Below, one piece after another: positions 48,877-59,999 of a DNA stretch of 64,000 nt. This DNA is from Anastrepha obliqua (taxonomy: Eukaryota > Arthropoda > Insecta > Diptera > Tephritidae). Numbering within the stretch: position 1 is the first letter of the stretch; the number at the start of each line of letters is the position of its first letter. The notes beneath the pieces were generated by a model. It saw nothing but the letters and a program-made list of their open reading frames with translations. It was not told where the DNA came from and did no database searches. The stretch spans positions 41,266,001 to 41,330,000 of the forward strand of contig NC_072895.1 in the NCBI RefSeq assembly GCF_027943255.1. The letters run 5' to 3'. Both the position numbers and the translations under genes were made by a program.

Positions 48877-49106
48877 ATGTCAATGTTCTTCTTCCGCTTA
48901 CATAATCTCCAGCGCGCCGAGGAGAGCAAACGCAAAAAACGCGTCGAACGCCAACGTCAGCAGCAACGTCAACGTCGTGGTGCCAAAGTGTTTCGCTGTG
49001 TTAGCGATTCCACAGGCCATCTCACGCTGGCGCCGTCACGCCTCTTCGAAAAGACGCCGATGAGCCCGTCCGACAGTCTCGATGAGATCGCACTGCAAAT
49101 ACCCAG
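48877..49106 (+). CDS. coding exon of an unidentified host gene
   Basis: This is the only frame in the window that looks like host coding sequence. It reads MSMFFFRLHNLQ, then a very basic Arg/Lys/Gln stretch (residues 17-34, KRKKRVERQRQQQRQRRG, which could be a nuclear signal or helix). A Ser/Thr/Pro-containing segment follows with LTLAPSRLFEKTPMSPSDSL and the end DEIALQIP. GC-rich third positions contrast with the AT-rich surroundings. The exon ends CCCAG/GTAAGC, a near-consensus donor, leaving codon phase 2. TPMSPSD could be a proline-directed phosphorylation site (inference). The start Met at 48877 is my choice because the frame is open from it and the upstream sequence looks untranslated. 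Alternatively the exon may begin at 48913, after a pyrimidine-rich TCTCCAG acceptor-like site. I do not recognise the gene; no further exons were found downstream to 64 kb. Confidence 0.62.
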
Positions 49107-49120
49107 GTAAGCAACAACAG
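49107..49120 (+). promoter_or_regulatory. 5' splice donor of the host exon
   Basis: The junction CCCAG/GTAAGC agrees with the metazoan donor consensus at nearly all positions. The in-frame TAA right after it would otherwise end the protein, which supports splicing here. Confidence 0.65.
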
Positions 49121-50060
49121 AAAATTGGGAGAGGCTGGGTTAAAAAAGGGGGGAAAAATGTAATTTAAATGAGGTAAAGTAATGCAAATATTCCTGCGCT
49201 CGAAAATAAATTCTTTTCTACGGAAAATATTTACTAAACGATGCGCTGGCTATGATGAGCAATTATGACTTGCATTTTTCATATTTCAGTAAAAAGTAAA
49301 TAAAATAAAATGAGGCCAGGAAAACGATTACTATTATGACCAACTACTTTTCATAAAACGTGGCCAGCATTGCAATGCAACTTACAAAAAAAAGAAACAA
49401 AAAGAAATATATATAAAAGTATATTTATGGTATGCACAAATAATAAACACTTAAATTTTAATCGTCAGGAGCTTTTAGCAATCCGTCGGGCAACATGTCC
49501 GGTTCCTTTGCAGGAAAGTAGCCAAAGGCCTTCCCAAGCATGACAGTTGCTTTGGAAGAAACTTTAACTGCGAAAAATTCTTACATTTATTGAAAGAGTA
49601 TTTCGTAAACATATTTTTGGATATATTTATGTATATATATATATAATATATAATATATTTATTTTTTTTATACCATAATATAGGGTCTTTCAAGTCCGAA
49701 CATTTTTGTTAGCAGTGTTTTGTTTCGGTGGCTCGCACAGTTCGACGGGGTAACTTTAAGCAGACAATAAGTCGAAAATCTACTATTTACTAAAATGACT
49801 TCGACTTCGCTCGTGAACTATTAAAATAATAAAATCGACCACTAAGTCTTGGATCCTTGAAAATTTGCAATTATGCAAAACTGTGGATACTTTTGGTCGT
49901 TATGATGAGAGTAAAGATTTCTGTAAGAGTTCCTACTATTGCAACAGCAAAAAACACTCCCAATAATTTTTTTATAAATTCCGTTGAAAGGCATTTTTAG
50001 CCGAATATATATTTGAGTCGTTTGACGCATTATAAGATCATAAAATACCAGCGCAAGATC
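49121..50060. other. intron-like AT-rich sequence, then the 3' flank of a transposon relic
   Basis: No gene to 49680. From about 49683 to 50060 the sequence probably belongs to the 3' side of the minus-strand transposase relic at 50061, but no TIR can be proven. Confidence 0.4.
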
Positions 50061-50850
50061 TTAAAATAATAGTGTCAGTCTCTCCCCAACTTGGCCTTTC
50101 TTTAAAGAAATGATGTCGATTTGAAAATTTGACTTTATAAAGGGTTTTCCAATAAGAGGTGTTATTCCGTAAAAGATCAATGGTTTCATTGCTTGTGTGG
50201 CACGTAGTCTTGTTAAAAATAATCGTTGTCCAATATCATCCGATTCCGACCATAAAAAATCGTTAAGCATCTCTCGATAGCGCAATCCATTCTGCGTCAC
50301 TGTTGGTCCAGCTTCATTTTCCAAAAAGTAAGGTCCAATGACTCCGCCGGACCATAAACCACACTAAACAGTCACACGTTGAATATAGAGAGGCTTTTCA
50401 ACAATAACTCTTGGATTTTCTGAGCCCCAGATCCGACAGATTCGATTTGCTGACGAAGCCACCGAGGTGATAATGGGCCTCATCACTCAAGATGATTTTT
50501 TGATGGGATTCCTGATCATTTTCATGCATTTCAACGACCCAATCAGCAAAGACACGACGTTGTTGATGATCGGCCGGCTTGAGTTCTTGTGTTAACTGGA
50601 TTTTATAAGCCTTAAAGCCAAATCTTTATGCAAAATACGGTGTAATGACGCTTGTGGAATGCCTAATTCCAAAGAACGACGAGGAATGGACAAACGTGGG
50701 ATTTCTTCAACACTTTTAGCTACAACAGCAATATTTTCGGCTGTTCTTGAGCGACGTGCACGGTTTTATTCTTCACATCTTGAGTTTCTTCTTGTACTAC
50801 ATGAGGCTTTATTTTCACAACTCAAATGCATTAAATGCACCAGTCGTAGG
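50061..50850 (-). mobile_element. Tc1/mariner-like transposase relic
   Basis: The minus strand carries the family order in shifting frames. It starts with AVKNAENIAVVAKSVEEIPR-like sequence (about 50770-50700) and RRSLELGIPQASLHRILHKD. TQELKPADHQQRRVFADWVV follows (about 50590-50540), then KIILSDEAHYHLGGFVSKSN with the first catalytic Asp, RIWGSENPRVIVEKPL, and WSGGVIGP. Next is the open block MENEAGPTVTQNGLRYREML (50324) and DFLWSESDDIG. The second Asp region (WFQQDGATCHT) is corrupted into RLFLTRLRATQ, and no third motif is readable. It belongs to the same broad family as the relic at 55086 but is clearly a different copy. It lies about 1 kb downstream of the host exon, in its presumed intron. 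Confidence 0.82.
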
Positions 50851-52981
50851 CAGTACCGATACCCAAATAGTATTGAATCGTATTTTATTTGCTCGTAATA
50901 AGCTATGGTGCAGCATCTAAGCCCATAAAATAAAGTATCTGCATGTGAAATTTAATGTTGGTTCAAGATGATAATGAGAAGCCGTCTATGCTGATGCTTT
51001 GCCAGGTTTACGACACCAATTGCGTAAATTTCGTATGCAAGCAATTTCATGTTTTACGTTCCTCGTAATTTATTTATATGCGAATTACCTTCTCGCTGTG
51101 AGGAAATATGTATTTTGCACTTCAAAGGTGAATAACATATACCATATATTGTGGTATAAGGTCGGAGGAGAATGAATTTCGATGTAGTTTTTTTGAAACT
51201 TACATCTCTAGCCTTCTTTTATGGCAAACTTGATGAAGTTCGACACACAATTTATTGGTTTTAGCCACTTAAATTTTTTGTTTTTTTCATTCCTACTTTA
51301 TTTCTTTTCAATTTTTGCCGAACTGCATCTTAATCATTGCGCAACCCTAATTTTTAATTTGGTACATTTAATCTCATTCACACCTTTGCTTTATCTACAC
51401 AAATTCTTCTCTATATCTCCATTATTCACAAACTGTTGGAGAAGCGTAAGAAGCGCATAAATCTAACATTTGGCGCGTGAAAATTAAGTAAACGTAAGAT
51501 TCCATAAATATTTCATATACAGTTACGGGCATACAAATACGGAAACAAAAATAAAAATCGAATTTGGCTGCACTACTTTTTAGCATGTGATTATGTTTTT
51601 TAACTTTTTAGGACAAAAATTTGCTAACTTCATATCTGCTGCATATAGTTTTAGTAGAGTATTTTTGGTATTTAAACTTGTAACTTTGCGAGCAACGCGA
51701 ACAGTTGTGCGCACTCTCTGGAAAGGGAAAACATATCTGCCATCATCGGAGCGCGAACTGAGCACTGCTTAAAAGACACGCATGTGAGAAAGGCTGGCCG
51801 CTGAAAAGGAATAAACTACCTCTCACCTCCATCCGTTGCCTGCCCATGAATGCGCAACAGGCTCCTCGGGACTTTGTTTTTAACCATTCTAAATGACGTA
51901 GCGAATATCAAATTAAAGGGGCTGAGGAAACTAAATGACACTGAGTAAATCACTGGGGATCTGGGCTCTGGGGTATCCATTTAGGTATTTAAACAAGTCT
52001 TATTAATATTTGTTTGATCCCTTGAGCTTGAACTTCAAACACGACTTTGATTTCCTCCCTCACTATATTAGTCAACATTTTTCCAATCCAATCCAATCTA
52101 ACTCGAATAAAGTCTTGAGTCACCTATTTTTTGCTTGTGTCTCTAAAACATGACAGAACATTTCTTAGTTGTTCAGCTTGAAACGCTTTTTTGTGTCGGT
52201 TGTGTATTTTGGTTATGGCCTTACAGTTTTTAAAAATTGGTTTCTTTGCATGCTTGAGTATAATAAGGAGTAAACCGGAAAAATTTTGAAAAAATTTAAT
52301 AATCCCGAGATTTAGTCTATGTTGAAAATTTTTACTATAGAGCCAAATATCTGAACTCCTTTTTTTAATTTTGAGGCTAAAATATACTATTTAAATAATA
52401 TTGAACACAAAGTTTTGAACCAAAAAATTGCTTTGCCAAAAATTTGACCGAAAAAAAATATGTAGTTTTCGAAATTTGTGTATGGATTTTTTTTGTCATA
52501 TGTGAAAATAACCTCTCAATTTTTTTTGTATTTTTCATTAATAAAATTCCTTGTATCTACTTACAAATAAATGAATAAAAATAATAAATAACGAACCAAT
52601 GATCGGTTTGCAAATAGCGTCAGAGCATTATTTTTCACTGATTCTTCACGGCTCTCTGTATGTATTTGAATATAACTCAAAATGTTCTGGGGATCGCGCT
52701 ATGAAACTTTCAGGTATAACTGAACAATGTATTAGCTATTAATAAAAAAAAAATAAAAAAATCTGAAGCCGTGTTTCTCACTTATGGTAAACAAATTTCT
52801 TTACCAAACATTTTTAATGAAAAAATTTTTCAAAAAATATTAAATTTTTCCAAAAATTAAATTTTTAAATTTTTGATCTTTTCTTAAAATATTTCAAAGT
52901 TAAAGACATCCTATAAAATTAAAAAATAAAAAACAAGCCGAAAACTTCATACTAAATAAATCTCAGAACTATTAAATTTAC
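50851..52981. other. AT-rich spacer
   Basis: No gene recognised. Frames at 51221 and the overlapping pair near 51580-51772 lack motifs. CAGTTACGGGCATACAAATA at 51520 resembles a transposon end, but no partner is in the window. Confidence 0.5.
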
Positions 52982-53721
52982 TTAAGGGGACAGATACCTG
53001 TAAAATTTCAAAAAAAAAAAATTGTTTTTGTTTCATAAAATGTTAATACAATCCTTTAAGAATTTTTCAAAAAATTGTTGGAACGTAAATTTTAGTATTT
53101 TTTATATTATAGATCGTCAACCGTTATGACTCTATTCTTTGCGTTCGAGCGTTGGCAGAGGTATAGTTACGTTGTATTCAAACTTTAGACGCGTCTTTCT
53201 CAATACTATATTTTTGGAATTGGCGTACACGATAACTCGAAAAATTATTGAGCGATCTCCCTGAAATTATGCACACATCTATTTTATAATATTGCTTTCT
53301 ATGTGAATTTACAAGTTTTCGAAAATTTTTCCAAAAAATAATTTTTTCGAAGCAAAAATAGTAGGAAAATTCGGCCTAAAACTCATTTTTTTTAACCAAT
53401 TTATTCCACGATTCTTTTTTCATTTTTTTTAAATTCATATAGAAATTATGACATTAATAAACAAAAAAATTGTTGGTTTTTTGTATTCAGGTCACTGACG
53501 CCTGTGTTACAATGCCCGCCGATTGAGAAACCCCGCTACGACCTTCCTGGAGGGATTGAGTGTGCATCCGCCATTTTAAATTTTTAAAACAAAAAAATAA
53601 AGTTTATATTATTTTAATATATAAAAAACTGTGTGCGAATTTTGAAATTGACTTCTTCATTTTAAATATTTTAATGAAAATCAGGGAAAATACGACCGTT
53701 TACAGGTATCTGACCCCTTAA
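52982..53721. mobile_element. TTAA-flanked MITE with 19-bp inverted repeats
   Basis: TTAA at 52982 and 53718-53721 flanks GGGGACAGATACCTGTAAA and, in reverse complement, GGGGTCAGATACCTGTAAA (18 of 19 match). The 740 bp interior has no reading frame of interest and is AT-rich. TTAA target use suggests a piggyBac- or Sola3-type transposase, but the GGGG termini differ from the usual CCC of piggyBac and from the MITE at 39818. The family is not known to me. Confidence 0.8.
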
Positions 53722-55085
53722 GAGCTTTATTATTTTGTTTCTTATTATCCTCATGCCTACAAATGAACCAATTTAAAAAAAAAATTTAAAACTATGTCCA
53801 AATTACTTGGATCAGCTGACATGGAATCGCTCATTGCCAAGCCTATCCATTACCGAACCTGCTAGCACAAATAATTTTTTGCCAGAAAAATAAAAATAGC
53901 GCAGAATAATTAAATTTCTATAATATACAATTTTCTGATTGGCGAAATTGTAATCAGATTTGTTCGATCAGATGTTTTTCTTGTTGGTAAAATTTTTTGC
54001 AACCAGAACTGCCAGTTTGCCCTCGAAATGAAATGAATGAAACTCAGCACTCAAAATTTCCTCTGCTTTGCAAAAAACCATTGCTTATGCGAATACCAAA
54101 AAACGAAAAAAAAGTAGAGCTTCACGAACGCAATTATATCTACAGACTAGGCTCGAAAGAACAAATCACTTCTTCCATTCTATTGTATCTAAATTTTTAT
54201 TGCTCAGCCCTGAAAATGTGCTTTTGAGTTATTTCTGTTGCCAAGAGCTGTGTTTTGGAGGAACGCTAACTACTTTTCACGCTAACTAATACTAGTGCTA
54301 GTGCTAGTAACTTAGTGCTTCTGCAACGACTCACCTTTTCCCACATTTGGTCCTCTCAAATTCTTCAAGAATTAACCCCATTTAAGTAAACTTACAAATT
54401 TCTTCTGTTTTTATTTAACTCCCTTACAGTTTACCTCTCTGTGCTTAGGCGCAGAATTTTTGATCGAATTTTGATTGCGTGTAGTCTAGACCGGATCACC
54501 TTAAAAGGAAGAAAATAGTTCGGCGCATCGGCGCACATTTCTGAGCCTAAAATATTTAGCCGGGAAAGTTCGAAATGTTTTTTGTTTCTGTTTGTTTTAT
54601 CTGGCAAAAATGCCAACGTAGGAGTCACCTTTTTTCTTAGACCCAAAAGCGTAGCTTACCCGTTGATGCTTTGTATACCTCGTAGATCATTTAACTTTTC
54701 CAACGAGTTTTTACGTTCTTACCTGTATAACGTATGGCTTTTATTGAAGTATTTTATCTTCTGGTGAGACACTGTTGCCCATACAAATGCCGTGTAATTA
54801 GTTTGTTTGTTAGCTTCGTGTTTTTTTTGTTTTTTGTTTTGTTCTGTTTTTGTTTTTTTTTTTGCTTTCCGCCTGATTTACTAGTTAACAAAGGGAACTT
54901 TATAAATAAATAAAGTTTATTTGGTAACGCCGACAAAGGCACGCATTCCCGGGAGCTAATAAAAACATGAATAAACAAAGGGTAAAGTGCTGGTAGCGAA
55001 TTCGATTTCATGAGTTTGCCTGACACATACGAGATTGAGTGTGTGTGTGCATAAAACACAGTTATATATGTACATACATGCATAA
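53722..55085. other. AT-rich spacer
   Basis: No gene recognised. Frames at 53997, 54068, 54431 (minus), 54582 and 54754 (minus) lack motifs. A short CTAGTG repeat lies at about 54290-54308. Confidence 0.5.
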
Positions 55086-55818
55086 CTGGCAGAGTCATAT
55101 TCGAAAGGGGTTAAGCCCCTTAGTGAAATACTTAATGCCTGTTGACCGTCATTTGTGTGTGAATTACTGTCAAGCCATCGTCAATCTCGACTACGAAGAG
55201 GATGGTTTTGAATCGAAAATCATCATGAGCGACAATTACCTCAATAAGCTAAATATTCTTTTTTGGGGCACTGAAAATCTGCGAATGATGCAGGAAGAGC
55301 CTACATTCTCTCAAAACCACTGTGTAGGGTGGCGTTCATGCGAGAGGAATGATTGGGGCGTATTTTTTTTGAACGCTATAGGGCCATAATAAGCAATTTT
55401 TTACTGCCGGAATCGGATGAGCGGGACTTGGTGGGCAACTGCATTCACCTCACGGTTCACAATGGATACTGTAAAAGAAGCATGTTCTGGGCGCGTAAAC
55501 TCCTGTTTTGGTGATTTGCGATGGCCAGTAAGATCGCTATGCCAATAAGCCTCAGACAATCGCAACCCTTAAGAAGAATATTGGATGGCAATGCGTAGAG
55601 TTGTCACCCCAAAACTAGCGGTTAGCCGTGGAAAATTCCATAAAACGGGCACAAATGTGTATCAAAATTGGCGACACTCACTTGACGCATATCATCTCTT
55701 CCACTTGAAGGAAAAAATTGTAAAGGTCCAAATAAAGATTTCTATTACTTAAAGTCTTTGGGTTTGTTTAGGAAAAGAATTATTCAAACACAAAATTGAA
55801 TTATTAATTTTGCACCAC
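55086..55818 (+). mobile_element. Tc1-like transposase relic, probable parent of the GGCGCAAAATTA MITEs
   Basis: The plus-strand block 55086-55389 includes FESKIIMSDNYLNKLNILFW and GTENLRMMQEEP, matching the family motif KIIFSDEAHF...IWGTENPRVI with the first Asp kept. WGVFFLNAIGP (family: GGVIGPYFF) then stops. Later pieces (ISNFLLPESDERDLV, GNCIHLTVHNG) and the terminal block near 55620-55730 continue the order with many shifts. The 3' flank AATAAAGATTTCTATTACTT and the end AATTATTAATTTTGCACCA match the right end of the non-autonomous element at 26776. The left TIR is missing. Confidence 0.78.
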
Positions 55819-55861
55819 TTACTGTACACTTCTGTTAAGTGCATGCTCAGCTCATCCGCTA

Positions 55862-55975
55862 TTTTTGGAGTACGTCTTGATGTTGTTCCACAAATGGAGG
55901 AGTTTTAAGCCGACTCCGAACGGCAGATACTTTTTATGAGAAGCATTTTCATGAAAAAAATACACGCGGCTACAG
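55862..55975 (-). mobile_element. SINE body fragment (copy 5), minus strand
   Basis: In reverse complement it reads CATGAAAATGCTTCTCATAA, TCTGCCGTTCGGAGTCGGCT, then CTCCATTTGTGGAACAACAT and CAAGACGTACTCC. It keeps a central stretch that is deleted in the 42503 copy. Both ends are lost. Confidence 0.8.
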
Positions 55976-56195
55976 CGGCAGTCGCATGTATGTACTTATT
56001 TAGGGAAAGTAATAGCTTCAGTCTGCCGCTATATGGAGCGAAAGTAGAAAAGAAAGGAACATACCTATAATCTATAAAAACTTAAAATTTGCTACTGAAC
56101 TACCAACTAAAATAAAATGCTGCTTTCAAGAGGCTACTATTTAATCAGTAAAAAAATTACCTAATATATTAGATAGGAGATCTATTTAAAGACCA

Positions 56196-56308
56196 CCATT
56201 TCATACATATGTAGGACAGATCGGAATCTCGTTCAGTGCGATACCTATGGAACTCGTTCCTTCAGACCACCAATCGATACAAATGTAGTGCGGTTTAAAA
56301 TCACTCCG
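56196..56308 (+). repeat. imperfect 39-bp direct repeat
   Basis: AGACCACCATTTCATACATA (56196) recurs as AGACCACCAATCGATACAAA (56269), each followed by TGTAG. Confidence 0.6.
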
Positions 56309-56334
56309 AAAGCACATAAGGTACTCAAAATCAT

Positions 56335-56397
56335 GCTTCTTTTATATAGTAAAAAAGGTATTTAAAACAAAAATTGGATGATTAATTTTGTGCCACC
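56335..56397 (+). mobile_element. GGCGCAAAATTA-family 3' terminus
   Basis: TTTATATAGTAAAAAAGG, AAAATTGGATGATTAATTTT and GTGCCACC match the right end of the element at 26776. Only the terminal 60 bp remains. Confidence 0.65.
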
Positions 56398-56403
56398 TTG
56401 TAC

Positions 56404-58297
56404 ATACATTGCCCCAGGCAAGTCACAGCTGAGTATGTGCTATACCAGCTTGTGTAAAGTATCTACACGCATTTTAATTACTGAAATTTGCACTAAAATC
56501 CCCTTCACCAATTTCCGGCTATGGCTCTGATGAGTATTTGTATGTTTGATAAAATTAGCAGATGCCAAATAACTCAGTCGGGTGAAATAAATTCACGACC
56601 TCGCACATAAATTCTAAAATCGACAGGTATACCTGCATATATACGTGCATACATACCTCCGCTTGTACCTGTTTTAATGCCACGTGTCGTAAAAGTGTTT
56701 TTTCTCGCATAGGAACCGTGAGAATTCACGTAAAGCATCCTTTGCTGTGGCAAAATAAGAGATTGAAGTACAAAAGTAAACTTCAAGTTAGCGTGAGAAA
56801 CGCAGCGGGAGTGCAAGAGATAGGAGATAAGAGGTTGAGGTAGGAAGATTGTGATCGATCGCAGTTTCTCTGTGCAAAGGCAATAAAATCAGTAAATTTT
56901 CTGCTTGCCAAAACATACTCTTCCACAGATATATTTTTATTAGGTGATAAAGGTGTTGAAAGCAGGCTAACCAAGGTTGTTATCTAAATTACTTTTTTGT
57001 TATGTTTGTTGTAAGTGCAAGCGTGTGTGTATGTAGCCTTATAAATGTATGTGATTACATACTTATATATGAAATATTGTGCGCGCTTTTGATTGACTGA
57101 AAAGTAATTGAAAAATCTCGACATTTAATACAACTTTGAAAACAATAAGTAAAGAAAGCTGAGATTGATTGTTAACGAGTTTTTACAATGAGTTTATACA
57201 CTGCATAGTAGCTGATTGCCAAAATTACTAAGGTGGTTTAATAAATGTGTGAAAGTTGATATAAGGAGCTCAAGCCAAGTCAATCAAAAATAAAATAAAA
57301 AAAAACAATTAATTCCTCAACAAAATCTGCGTTAAGATAAATTCGCGTAATCTCGGCTGTATTTACTTATTCATTCCGGATACACAGTTCTCTTAATCAC
57401 TAAAGCAAGGGATTTATTGGCGAGTTTTTAGAGTGTATTTAATTTTATAATAATCTTTTTTTTAAGATAATAATTTTCATTCTCCAGAAAACCATATAAA
57501 CAAACGCAAGCTTCGCGGAAATTAAACAAATTTCTAAAATTTTACAAAACCTTTTAATCAGAACTTTCAGGAAAATTTCGTTTACGCAGTTCATATGCAC
57601 AATTTTCTAAATATTCTGAACAAAATGTGTCAAACTTTGATGGAAATTGGATGTACGATAAGTCTAAAAATTTTGCGGAAAGTCTGAAAATTCAATTTTG
57701 GTTTTTTTTGAAGAATGAAATATAATTTTTAAAAACAAAATTTGAATTGATTTGAAGTAAAATGTGGTCAAACATTATCAATGTGTACTGTTTTTATCAT
57801 TATGCCGCTCACTTCATAAATTCTCCTATTTTTCTATGCCATTCAAATACAACGAAGCTTCTGAAACTCAAAATAGTCATTTGTTTCCATGATGATCGCA
57901 TTAATCATGACAAGTCTTTTAACACCAAACTCCATATTTCTAAAGAAACAATAGTTAGATTTGAGAAATATGCTGGATGAGGAAGCAATTCGTAGCCCAA
58001 GGCAGCATCTCGTCATTAGGACTGTGAAATTGTGTGCCATAAAGTGAGACGCCTTCATGTAAGAATCGCCAAAGATATAGAAACCATAAGAATTTGACTA
58101 AGTAGGTAATTACAATTTGAGTTCAAACAGTGAATCGACATTTTTCTAGCGGCCATAATTTTAGAGCTATTTTCTTCCTGTAGCAAATCGGTGGTTTGGG
58201 TTAAGGAATTTTTTCATGTTGCCTCCAGTACTTCTCCAGATGATATTCCATAGAAAAAATGGATGGTGAATATAGAAAATGCAATATATTCTAAATC
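56404..58297. other. AT-rich spacer
   Basis: No gene recognised. Frames at 56574 (minus), 56783 (minus), 57762, 57843 (minus) and 58167 (minus) lack motifs. Confidence 0.5.
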
Positions 58298-59456
58298 TTG
58301 GGTTGGGGAATAAGTTCATAGCGTTTTTATGTTTCCTTTTATTTTGCAACGATTTGTTTGCTGTTTGACTAAGGGTAAGTCTTCATTCGATAGAACTCTT
58401 TAAGTAATTTAATTTTTTATTAGTTTTAAGACTTAGAAATGGAATACCCAGGAGGCGAAAATCAACATTTTCGACACCTGCTCTTCTTAGCTTTTCATCG
58501 AGGATGGAAAGCTACCGAATCAGTCGGTCATTTGCAACGTGTATGGGAAGGTGTCATAGGCTAGTCTATAGCACGGAATGGTTTGCAAAGTTCAAAATGG
58601 CGACTTTGACACGTCTCACAGCGGAAGGCCTTTTGAATTCGATGAAGAACATCTCAGATCAATCGTGAACCAGTTGCCAAACCAGCTGTGAATTGGCGGT
58701 AAAAATTAACTGCGATCATAAAAAAATTCTTCAGTGAATGGGATTTACTGAAAACAAAACGAAAAAAACAAAGGAAGACGCCATCAAATTGCTTCTCAAT
58801 ATGTCGCCCGCCGTCGAACAACACGCGGTCATAAACAGTGTTTTTTGTACTGAATGCTCACGGGAGATTAGAAATGGTGCCTATGCGAGTACATCAATAT
58901 GAAGCAGGAGATACGCCAAGGCCGGATCTTCATCCAAAGAAGTGTGTTTGGTTGGACTGGGAGGGCAAAGCGCATTGGAAATTGCTCGAAAAGAATGCCG
59001 CGGTCCGCAAGGAGCTCTACATTCCCCAGCTATACCGCGTGAATGAGGCTATTCGACTGAAAAGTCCTGATCGACATGGTCAAGCCACATTCCTTCATGA
59101 CGACGCCAGGCCCCATGTTGCACAAGTCGTCAAAGCCGCACTCCAAGAGCTCGAATGTGAGGTCCTTCAACATCAAATCCGGCCGATTACTATCTTTTCA
59201 GCTCTCTGTAAAACCATATGAAGGACGTTACCTTCAATAACAAAGAGGTCCTTAAAAACTGGCTCAACAACCTCTTTGATAACACACCATTTTTAGCGAT
59301 TTTTTGCGGAACGACATCAACAGATTGGTCGAGAGGTGAGAAGAGGTTGTAAACAGCAACAGTGAATATATATTTGATACTTTTTGATATAATTATTATT
59401 TTTTGTTTTAATAAAATTCTTTGGTAAAAACGCTAAGAACTTATTCTCCAACCTAA
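58298..59456 (+). mobile_element. mariner element (TTGGGTTGGGGAATAAG family), near full length
   Basis: TTGGGTTGGGGAATAAGTTC at 58298 and the reverse complement of the right end, TTAGGTTGGAGAATAAGTTC, match at 18 of 20 bases. The similarity continues through AGCGTTTTTA. TA follows on the right (59457); the left TA is mutated. At 1159 bp it is close to full mariner length and has one dead transposase gene. Confidence 0.9.
58439..59330 (+). pseudogene. mariner transposase, frameshifted, all three catalytic Asp still encoded
   Basis: Start MEYPGGENQHFRHLLFLAFH at 58439, the helix-turn-helix end of the protein. Shifts and small deletions follow, with SGRPFEFDEEHL readable at about 58620-58660. 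The first catalytic motif reads LTGD-stop-KW (58857-58880), so the Asp remains but the next codon is TAG. An open block 58838-59221 then gives PDLHPKKCVWLDWEGKAHWK, LYIPQLYRVNEAIRLKSPDR and FLHDDARPHVAQ (second Asp, HDN changed to HDD). The third motif NPADYYLF is intact one frame over (about 59177-59200). VTFNNKEVLKNWLNNLFDNT continues near 59230-59280. It is inactive through frameshifts rather than catalytic loss. Confidence 0.9.
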
Positions 59457-59837
59457 TAGAATTTCTAAGTAATAATAAAACAAAAATCATAGCCAAGAAT
59501 ATACGCTTTACGACAGAAAGTCGGTCAATTTCACTTTCTTCCAAATCACAAAAGATGGTGGCGCAGATGTGACTGCTCGTACGAACTGCGTTTCATAAAC
59601 TAAGCAGACTGTGGCGATCTCGGACCCTGCCATTAAAAACCAAACCTAAAATCTTCAATACCAGCGTAAAATCGGTTTTGTTGCATGGTTTTTAGACCTG
59701 ACTTGTGTCTGATCTCATAAATCGATGTCAAAATTTTTTAAATGAATATTTTCCGAATTTTTCTTCTGCTTACTAAAACCTGCCCAATTAATTCCAAAAT
59801 AAAAAGAGGAAAAGGGAATTGCTCAAAATTTCTTTTC
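59457..59837. other. spacer
   Basis: No gene or repeat recognised. Confidence 0.45.
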
Positions 59838-59999
59838 AATGGAATCTGAAAGAAGTCGACGCAGAAGGCGTCCACGTCAAACTTGGATGCGCACAATCTC
59901 TCACGAGAGTTCTTCCACCGCCACCTGGAACCAAATCAGACACATATCGGCTGACAGAATTCGTTGGAGAACATTTGTTTCTGCTCTATGTTCCGACTA
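59838..59999 (+). mobile_element. LINE polymerase C-terminal fragment
   Basis: An uninterrupted frame, ESERSRRRRRPRQTWMRTIS then ATWNQIRHISADRIRWRTFV and SALCSD-stop, matches the end of many non-LTR polymerases (RRRGRPRxTWRRTV...DRxRWRxFVxALCS). Only this last 54-codon piece remains; the stop at 59999 appears native. Confidence 0.78.

Noticed and set aside
54754..55098. Minus-strand 114-residue frame
   Set aside because: Contains a low-complexity Lys/Gln/Asn stretch from a T-rich run and no motif.
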